DNA of 30,487 nt from Gammaproteobacteria bacterium (GTDB lineage Bacteria; Pseudomonadota; Gammaproteobacteria; Thiohalomonadales; Thiohalomonadaceae). The notes under the pieces are model-generated. The model was not told where the DNA came from and searched no databases. It worked only from the letters and a program-made list of their open reading frames with translations. Positions within the stretch are counted from its first letter, which is position 1. Every line of letters begins with the position of its first letter. Both the position numbers and the translations under genes were made by a program. The DNA lies in NCBI GenBank assembly GCA_023228645.1, contig JALOAT010000049.1, positions 1-30,487 of the forward strand, written 5' to 3'. Of this stretch, positions 7,424-13,441 are shown piece by piece.

Positions 7424-7720
7424 TTATTTCACCATTGCCATAGCTGTTTCAATTGTTGCCCATAGTTCTTTTATCTGCGGATCAGTGCTTGCTTGAATAA
7501 ATTTTTCAGTATGTTCGCGCAGGCCACTGAGAACGTGGGCCATACCACACGCTATCCAAAACAACTCCGTTTTTGCATCAGCAATTTGAGTCGCCTTTTC
7601 AAGCAAATAATCTTCGATTCTTTCGCCAGTATTGATATCACGTTCTAATGCAAGATTGTCATATGTAACACTATCCAATCGATCTATTAATTTATCAAGC
7701 TCTTTCTGATATTCGTCCAC
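7424..7720 (-). CDS. Small hypothetical protein, 98 aa, paralogue of its neighbour
   Basis: Not recognised; helical and soluble. The frame extends to a TTG at 7750, but the best start is the GTG at 7720, whose G is shared with the TAG stop of the phosphoribosyltransferase gene (TAGTG). This gives 98 residues beginning MDEYQKELDKLIDRL and typical translational coupling. The C-terminal 20 residues resemble those of the next gene. The overlap ties it to folE and the phosphoribosyltransferase, so a role near nucleotide metabolism is possible but undemonstrated. Confidence 0.6.
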   Translation of the reverse strand: MDEYQKELDKLIDRLDSVTYDNLALERDINTGERIEDYLLEKATQIADAKTELFWIACGMAHVLSGLREHTEKFIQASTDPQIKELWATIETAMAMVK

Positions 7721-8178
7721 TATTCTTTTTCCCACGGATAAACAAGCCAAATTGGATCAATTGCCTTGTTTATCTCAACTGCATAAAAATCTGGTTTGAA
7801 CAATGTTTCACCACTGTTAAAATGGAGACAAACAGACGTAGCGGTTAATAAAAATCGAGCCGACTGATCAGCTAAAGCATCGTATATTTGATGCAAAGTT
7901 TCACCACTATCACATATATCATCTACAAAAAGCACTCTCTTTTTATAAATTGCTTTTGCGACATCTATCGGAAGTTCTTCCGGAGGCTGGCCATCACGAG
8001 TTTGCCAATTTAAACAAACTAAAGGAAGTCCTAAATGATGACTGAGTTCAACAGCAGGTACTAGGCCGCCGCGGGCGATCCCGACGACTACATCATAGTC
8101 GTCGGAATTAAGCATTGACTCCAGTTTAGTAATATCCTGGCCAAAATCTGACCAAGAGTAGTAAACTTTTGTTGTCAC
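7720..8178 (-). CDS. Xanthine/guanine-type phosphoribosyltransferase
   Basis: This 152-aa type I phosphoribosyltransferase transfers ribose-5-phosphate from PRPP to a purine base. Visible are the ARGG loop (35-38, VVGIARGGLVPAVELS), the PRPP-binding motif VLFVDDICDSGET (82-94), and a C-terminal PIWLVYPWE (142-150) that matches the WIEQPW segment of E. coli Gpt, where the first Trp stacks on a 6-oxopurine. The length equals Gpt (152 aa). The GTG start overlaps the folE stop by four bases (GTGA), with AAAGG upstream. Coupling to FolE suggests it feeds guanine back towards GTP, perhaps guanine released by DpdA. The family is fairly sure; base specificity is inferred. Confidence 0.8.
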   Translation of the reverse strand: MTTKVYYSWSDFGQDITKLESMLNSDDYDVVVGIARGGLVPAVELSHHLGLPLVCLNWQTRDGQPPEELPIDVAKAIYKKRVLFVDDICDSGETLHQIYDALADQSARFLLTATSVCLHFNSGETLFKPDFYAVEINKAIDPIWLVYPWEKE

Positions 8179-8888
8179 GAGTTATAACCTTTCATACCAG
8201 CCAAAAGCTTGTAGAATTCATCCTTAAGGGCCGCGTCGTCACGGAATTTACCACGCATAATAGCAGTAGTCATATCTGACTCGTGTTCACGGACACCACG
8301 ATGTGTCATACAGTGATGTTCTGCCTTCAAAACAACAGCAACGTTTGGCGTTTCAGCAAACTTTTCCAATTCGTCAGCAATTTGAGTAGTCATTTCTTCT
8401 TGAATCTGTGGACGTTCAGCAATCCAATGAACCAATCGATTAAACTTGGATAGTCCAATAACCTTTTCTTCAGGGAAGATTCCTACCCAACAACGTCCAA
8501 CAATATTCTGGAAATGGTGTGCGCAAGTGCTGCGAATACTAATTGGTCCAGCAGTATAAACATTCTCATATCCAATGTTTGGAAATGCTGTAATCTTTGG
8601 TGCTGGAACATATCTACCACCAAATGTTTCACGCAAGAACATTTTAGCAACTCTGCGAGCAGTATCTTGGGTATTGTGATCGTTTTCTGTGTCAATAACC
8701 AAAGTTTCCAAAACTTCTTGGAATTTTGCAGTTAGTTCATCTTGAAGAAGATCCATTTCACCAGTATTGATATACTCTGAAATGTTTTTATTTGAAACAA
8801 ACTCGCCGCCTGCTTCAACAATACGTTGTCTAATCTGTTTGGAAATTGGGAGTGGGGTTGATCCGCAGCAATCGTTATTATTTGTCAT
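8175..8888 (-). CDS. folE: GTP cyclohydrolase I FolE
   Basis: It converts GTP to 7,8-dihydroneopterin triphosphate, the first step towards deazaguanine (and folate). The 237 aa include the zinc ligands C122 and H125 (STCAHHFQ) and C193 (AEHHCMTHRGV), the active-site histidine H124, and the conserved blocks VGIFPEEKVIGLSKFNRLVHWIAERPQIQEE. Length and motif spacing match bacterial FolE (222 aa in E. coli) with a slightly longer N-terminus holding CCGS. The ATG has AGGAAAG upstream. It heads a four-gene unit with the phosphoribosyltransferase and two small paralogues. In a phage with QueE, QueD-like and DpdA, supply of the DNA-modification pathway is the natural role. Confidence 0.93.
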   Translation of the reverse strand: MTNNNDCCGSTPLPISKQIRQRIVEAGGEFVSNKNISEYINTGEMDLLQDELTAKFQEVLETLVIDTENDHNTQDTARRVAKMFLRETFGGRYVPAPKITAFPNIGYENVYTAGPISIRSTCAHHFQNIVGRCWVGIFPEEKVIGLSKFNRLVHWIAERPQIQEEMTTQIADELEKFAETPNVAVVLKAEHHCMTHRGVREHESDMTTAIMRGKFRDDAALKDEFYKLLAGMKGYNS

Positions 8889-9000
8889 TTTTATTTTGCT
8901 TTCCTATTTAAAAAGCAAGATTCTAAAAATATATCTCAATATTTCTTGTCTCTTGCCCGCTTATGCGATAAGTTTGACTTATTATTTTTTAATTTTACAT

Positions 9001-9038
9001 TTAGTTGGATGAAAAATCAATTTATTTCATCCAACTAA
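9001..9038 (-). terminator. 14-bp stem hairpin at the end of the glycosyltransferase gene
   Basis: The arms 9001-9014 and 9025-9038 are perfect reverse complements around a 10-base loop, spanning the TGA stop. No clean T-run follows on the minus strand (ATGTAAAATTAAAAAA), so it may be a weak terminator or an mRNA 3'-end stabiliser. The remaining gap to folE (8889-9000) holds a small dyad CTTAT-gcg-ATAAG at 8960-8972 and no clear promoter. Confidence 0.6.
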
Positions 9039-10100
9039 TCTGTTATACATATCAACTGGATTGATTGCGTTTTTTATAATTTCAAATCTTTGATCATAAT
9101 CTTCCATATGAACATCATAATTTCTGACGTAATCAACTATAATATCAACCAATTTATCTCTATGTGGCAAGTATGCATCAAAGCTTGTAGTCCATTCGCT
9201 TGGATATACATTTTGTGGCAAATGGAATTCTGGATAACAGGCGCGGTTTGGTACAAGTGGTATAGCACCACACAAAACGCTTTCCATCATTCCAATGCCA
9301 AAATTCTCGTGAAGAGAACAGCTAAATGTTACCTTTGACCTACTAAGCAAATCGTAATACTCATCTTTATTTAGATTTTCTTCCTGGGTCATTACGCCAC
9401 GAATATCTGATGGTAAATGATCTCTTAAATCTCTAAAAATCTCTGGTATTTTGTCTTCATTCAATCGATGAGTGAATAAAACAACATTTTCCTTTGGAAG
9501 GCTTTTGCGATATGCTAAATTCTCCAAATAATTCATTGGCAATCCAACTGTGACTACTCTATGATGATGCTCTTCAGGTATATTTAGATTTTTCAAAAAT
9601 AAATTACGATTAAAGTCTGATGCAACATAAACTGCATCACAAGCATAAAACCAAGCACGTTCTTGATTATGTGACCAATCTTTGCCCATTTTCATACCAA
9701 GTATGTCTGACGGGTCATACGCACCGGCGTGGCAGATTGAGTAAATTTCAATCTTGATCCCTGACAGCTCTGCCATATAGCGCAGAGCCGTGATACCAAA
9801 ATGCCACAAATCTGTTACGAGGAATCGATCACCGGATTTAATATATCCTTCCTGGAACAATTTAGCAATCCGTTCAATCTGTGATGATTTATAAGCATTT
9901 GTGTGAAAGAAATCCAAAAAAGCACCAGTTGAGACTTTATCATTTCCTTGAATACCATTCGTGCCAACAGTAGCAATATTAAAATTACTACCAATCAGAT
10001 CTTTATAGTATTCTAATTGGTTTGGTATTTCAGTGTACCATTGTTTAGTATATCGAGCATCTATTGGCTCGAGCTCAACAATCCAGCAAGTATTTGCCAT
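9027..10100 (-). CDS. GT-B fold glycosyltransferase, GT4-like
   Basis: The 357-aa retaining-type glycosyltransferase has a C-terminal nucleotide-sugar domain carrying an E-x7-E motif (E265-E273 in SLHENFGIGMMESVLCGAIPLV), the GT4 signature, and an N-terminal acceptor domain (CWIVELEPIDARYTKQWY). An in-frame TTG gives a longer reading of 399 aa to 10226, but this would overlap the queD-like gene by over 120 bases. The ATG at 10100 has AAGGAAAATAAA before it and follows the queD-like stop by one base. It ends the polymerase-clamp-dpdA-queD unit. The acceptor is unknown: a modified base in phage DNA, a phage protein or a host surface sugar are all possible. The co-operon position favours a DNA-linked role, which is inference. 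Confidence 0.8.
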   Translation of the reverse strand: MANTCWIVELEPIDARYTKQWYTEIPNQLEYYKDLIGSNFNIATVGTNGIQGNDKVSTGAFLDFFHTNAYKSSQIERIAKLFQEGYIKSGDRFLVTDLWHFGITALRYMAELSGIKIEIYSICHAGAYDPSDILGMKMGKDWSHNQERAWFYACDAVYVASDFNRNLFLKNLNIPEEHHHRVVTVGLPMNYLENLAYRKSLPKENVVLFTHRLNEDKIPEIFRDLRDHLPSDIRGVMTQEENLNKDEYYDLLSRSKVTFSCSLHENFGIGMMESVLCGAIPLVPNRACYPEFHLPQNVYPSEWTTSFDAYLPHRDKLVDIIVDYVRNYDVHMEDYDQRFEIIKNAINPVDMYNRLVG

Positions 10101-10101
10101 T

Positions 10102-10497
10102 TTATTTTCCTTGTATGACTGGTTGGAAGAAAAGGGTTGCGCCGTTTTCTCCGTCTTCCGAAACCGTAATGTTAAATGCCCGGTTTGGGTATTTTTGTGA
10201 AATTTCACCCGCAAGGTCCTCTGCAATCATTTCGCAGCTTTTATAATCAAGCTGCAAAGTTTCCATTGAATACAAACGCTCCAACCAGCGCTTGAATTGT
10301 ATAAATTCAATATCCCGGTCGTTATGCACGACATCAATTTCCACCCTAAAGTGGAAAATATGACGATGAGGAACTCCTAAAAAGCTTACATCGTCCCAAT
10401 CACCAGTTGCCAATTTTGGGTCAGTATCTGCACCTGGATACTTGTGAATACCTTCCTTCTGGAAGGTAACAAATATTGTTCTTTTTGTAACTATCAC
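10102..10497 (-). CDS. QueD-like (6-carboxytetrahydropterin synthase family) protein
   Basis: This 131-aa T-fold protein is related to QueD/6-pyruvoyl-tetrahydropterin synthase, which in this pathway makes 6-carboxytetrahydropterin. Likely zinc ligands are H18 (GIHKY) and H44/H46 (PHRHIFHFRVEI), matching the H..HGH pattern; RDIEFIQFKRWLE fits the D-F-x-x-L/F-K block and VSEDGENGA (112-120) the conserved-Glu strand. The catalytic Cys usually four residues before the first His of HxH is a Leu (L40). The start: ATGs at 10527 and 10512 lack ribosome sites, while GTG at 10497 has AAGGA seven bases upstream, inside the end of dpdA. FolE, QueE and DpdA nearby support the call; activity with the altered site is uncertain. 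Confidence 0.6.
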   Translation of the reverse strand: MIVTKRTIFVTFQKEGIHKYPGADTDPKLATGDWDDVSFLGVPHRHIFHFRVEIDVVHNDRDIEFIQFKRWLERLYSMETLQLDYKSCEMIAEDLAGEISQKYPNRAFNITVSEDGENGATLFFQPVIQGK

Positions 10498-10501
10498 GCT
10501 A

Positions 10502-12550
10502 TTATCCTTCATCAAATAAATCATCAAAGCTGATTTCCTGAATCACTGATGGTTCAGTGTCTTGATTTTCATCTTCAACTTCATTATCTTCAACTACATT
10601 ATATAACTCATCTTCATCTTCATCAATATATTGTGACGATTCAACTGAATTGACTTCTGCAGGCGTCATACCAAGAACATTGTTAAGAGCTTCCATATTG
10701 TCAGCCATTACTTTTGGATCAAACTTGCTGCGAATAATTTCTTCAATAGCAGCTTTACCTTCAATCATTTTCATTGGCAAATTAGTCTTAGCAACTTCAG
10801 GATTTGGATCAGTGTAATACTTTAATCCGGTTTGAATTCCTTTAATGTGCTGTTCAACATTCATATTCATAATTGCTGAATAGCCCATTTCATCCCAAAG
10901 TGACTGCTCTTTGTAATTTCCTGCATCAAGGCGAGCTTTAAACTGTTCTTCAGTTTCTTCTTTTTTCTTTTTAGTAGGTTTACCGTCACGATAGCAAACA
11001 TCACCTACTGTGATCATTTTACCCAATGTGGTATCATCGTGGGTTGAATAGGTTTGTTTGTCACCAATATATTGGAAAGTGAAATTTTCCCACAACTCAC
11101 CACTTCTGTTTTCTGACAAATGTGAAAACATCCTACTAAGTTCCTTAGCATTCTTGTCTGGCATCACATCCATTCTAAATGCCATTTTTTGATTGTTAAC
11201 TATGAAGTTACTATATCCTTTACCTTTAGCAGTGCAAAGAAATGGTGAAGCAGCATCATAAGTAACAATAAAATTAGGATTGATTTCTTTTCGTATCTCT
11301 TGTTGAATAGTAGTGTAAAGCAATCCAGCATTAATTCTACTAATACCAAGAAAATGCATTAACAATGGAACATCATCGCGAAGCTTGCCACCTTGGGATT
11401 GAGTCGTCAAAAATCCTTCATCATACATTATTTTTAAACGCTTCATTAACATCTGAAAGTCAAACTTCAAGTTGCCTGGGATAGCCCATCCTTCAAATGC
11501 TCGATCTCCAATAGGATTCCCTTCAAAATCGAGGGCGTTTGGATCATTGAATTTCTTGACAGCTTCCCACCAAATATCGCCTTCGCCTTGCTTTAGGCGC
11601 TTTGTTTCATTACCCTGGTCATCAGTATAGTATTCATAATCAAGTTGCATCTGATTATCAAATACCATTATGTTTCGACCTTGTAGAACATTAAGGAATT
11701 TAGTTTCACCAACAGTTCGGTGCTTGATGAAATATTCACAATTCCATTTAGTATGTTCCAAACAGTCATCAAACATTACACCACTATTTGGCAATTTAAA
11801 ATTCGCAGTAATGTATTGACCATAAGTTTGTTTTAATATTGGGTTGTCTTTCTTACCCATATCATCATAAAAACAAACACCTGGATTGGATTCAATCAGT
11901 TTTTTAACATCATTTATCTTTGATGTTTTTTGCTTATCATCCAATGACGAATCATTGTTAATATTGGCAATAAGTGAGTTCAAAGCAACGGTATTTTCAG
12001 GAAGAGCATTAAAGTTTTTCTTGAAAATGATGGATTTTGTATTAGTGATTGAGGTCGTTGGAATATCCAAGATCATACTATAATCAGCACTATGCTCCAA
12101 CCACTTCATAATCTTATGACGAAGACCTTTCGTATCAATGGTTAAATCATCAATAGCACCAGTTGATAGCTTGCCTTTCAAAACACCAGTACTCAACTGG
12201 TATCCACCAGAGTCGCCAACAATCAATGTAGCTGTTCGATCTCTAGAGTGGAATACACGTTCTTTATCCTGGCCTTTTTTAATATCCAACTCAGCGTGTC
12301 CTGCTGAATACAATGCCCAAGGATACCAAAAAACATTAGTATTAGCATTTAGGAAGTCAAAGTCGTCAAATGAATTCAAACCCACAGGGATATTACCATC
12401 CCTGAGGTTTTTCTTACTCAAACTTTTTGTATAAAAGCTGCTAATGCTTGGCAGGAAGATAGCCGCATCTTGGTTACCCGTCAAATACTCTGTAGCATTA
12501 GGGCCTTTTTTATTTTTTAATAAATCAGAAATGTCCAGTCTATCGGCCAC
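10502..12550 (-). CDS. dpdA: DpdA, DNA 7-deazaguanine transglycosylase
   Basis: This TGT-superfamily enzyme exchanges guanine in DNA for a 7-deazaguanine base. Over 682 aa it has the TGT landmarks: VGDSGGYQLS (111-120; D113 corresponds to the TGT active-site Asp of SDSGGYQ), ILDIPTTS (160-167), LNVLQGRN (286-293), EGWAIPGN (353-360), LLMHFLGISRI (396-406), and VTYDAASP (429-436), whose D432 is the likely nucleophile. No tRNA-TGT zinc site is seen, as expected for DpdA. A C-terminal extension (about 640-682) is very acidic and ends ISFDDLFDEG, like the polymerase tail TFEDLFSFD. The start is GTG with AAGGA nine bases upstream. It lies between the clamp and the queD-like gene. The family is confident; the exact base inserted is unknown. 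Confidence 0.85.
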   Translation of the reverse strand: MADRLDISDLLKNKKGPNATEYLTGNQDAAIFLPSISSFYTKSLSKKNLRDGNIPVGLNSFDDFDFLNANTNVFWYPWALYSAGHAELDIKKGQDKERVFHSRDRTATLIVGDSGGYQLSTGVLKGKLSTGAIDDLTIDTKGLRHKIMKWLEHSADYSMILDIPTTSITNTKSIIFKKNFNALPENTVALNSLIANINNDSSLDDKQKTSKINDVKKLIESNPGVCFYDDMGKKDNPILKQTYGQYITANFKLPNSGVMFDDCLEHTKWNCEYFIKHRTVGETKFLNVLQGRNIMVFDNQMQLDYEYYTDDQGNETKRLKQGEGDIWWEAVKKFNDPNALDFEGNPIGDRAFEGWAIPGNLKFDFQMLMKRLKIMYDEGFLTTQSQGGKLRDDVPLLMHFLGISRINAGLLYTTIQQEIRKEINPNFIVTYDAASPFLCTAKGKGYSNFIVNNQKMAFRMDVMPDKNAKELSRMFSHLSENRSGELWENFTFQYIGDKQTYSTHDDTTLGKMITVGDVCYRDGKPTKKKKEETEEQFKARLDAGNYKEQSLWDEMGYSAIMNMNVEQHIKGIQTGLKYYTDPNPEVAKTNLPMKMIEGKAAIEEIIRSKFDPKVMADNMEALNNVLGMTPAEVNSVESSQYIDEDEDELYNVVEDNEVEDENQDTEPSVIQEISFDDLFDEG

Positions 12551-12567
12551 GTGTCTTTATCCTTTTA

Positions 12568-13377
12568 TTATTGTTGGCGTGGTGGGATAGTAAATTCGTA
12601 CTGTGCAATACCAGTTTCAATGGTAATTTTTAACATACCACGATCACTAAATCCAATGCTTAGTGTAGCATTTGATGCCAATTTAAGCAATTTATTAACC
12701 TGATTAATGTCCCAGGACCAAGTATTTTTTAATAAACCTGAAACGTCTTGGTGGAATTCGATAGTTGATTCGTTTCCAACTTCACCCAAGTTAATGAACA
12801 AACTGTCATTACCATTTGATCCTTCTTGAATCTTGACTGAGAACACATCACCATTTGATACAGATACCATCTTGTCCAAATATTCAATCGCAGCCGCAGT
12901 TGGCGTGAATTCCACTGCATAATCAACTGCTTTTGGTGAAAACTGTTGTGGGATCAAATTACGAGCAATAACTCGGAAATTGTTTTCCATCTTAAATGGC
13001 TTAGCTTTACTGAATACAAATTTCTCAATTGCATCTTCTTCAGTTTCTTCAAACTCAGGAGTTCCAGCAGAATCCAAAATTGGATTACCATCAGCATCTT
13101 TCTTTTCAATACGTACCTTACGTGCTTTACGAGCAACAGTCACAACGTCTGCTGGATCTTGATACAAGTTCAATATTGACGCAAGACGGTCCAAATTACC
13201 AATGCCGCTTACACCATCAAAGCTTTCATCTTCTGCCAACACGTTGCCCTTAAGGATAATGGTTCGACCATCATCAACGCCTTGGAAAGTAACCTTACCT
13301 TCCTCACCAGTAATCTTTACGGTACCGATGTCAGCAGCCCTAACAATCTTTACCAAATCTCTTAAAATATCACGCAT
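12568..13377 (-). CDS. Sliding clamp, T4 gp45-like
   Basis: The trimeric processivity ring of T4-type phages tethers polymerase and, in late infection, activates late promoters. The 269-aa protein is recognised mainly by its C-terminal strand pattern (NATLSIGFSDRGMLKITIE then GIAQYEFTIPP), the gp45-family ending, and its length (T4 gp45: 228 aa; larger in related phages). An acidic/basic insert around 85-125 (KKDADGNPILDSAGTPEFEETEED) may be a surface loop. The ATG has GGAG upstream. It sits directly between polymerase and dpdA, and this order makes the clamp call firm. The 64-base gap before it has only weak promoter-like matches. Confidence 0.8.
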   Translation of the reverse strand: MRDILRDLVKIVRAADIGTVKITGEEGKVTFQGVDDGRTIILKGNVLAEDESFDGVSGIGNLDRLASILNLYQDPADVVTVARKARKVRIEKKDADGNPILDSAGTPEFEETEEDAIEKFVFSKAKPFKMENNFRVIARNLIPQQFSPKAVDYAVEFTPTAAAIEYLDKMVSVSNGDVFSVKIQEGSNGNDSLFINLGEVGNESTIEFHQDVSGLLKNTWSWDINQVNKLLKLASNATLSIGFSDRGMLKITIETGIAQYEFTIPPRQQ

Positions 13378-13441
13378 TAATTTTCTCCATTAATTCTTAT
13401 CTATTATTAACACACTTAGACCAATTAAATCAATATTATTA

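Noticed and set aside
8889..9026. PreQ1 riboswitch or clear promoter upstream of folE
   Set aside because: No preQ1 aptamer pattern (hairpin followed by an A-rich tail pairing into its loop) and no -35/-10 pair of adequate quality was found; only a hairpin, a small dyad and the 12-mer are seen.
10101..10226. N-terminal extension of the glycosyltransferase from a TTG
   Set aside because: It lies wholly over the queD-like gene; the ATG at 10100 has a clear ribosome site and starts a normal domain.
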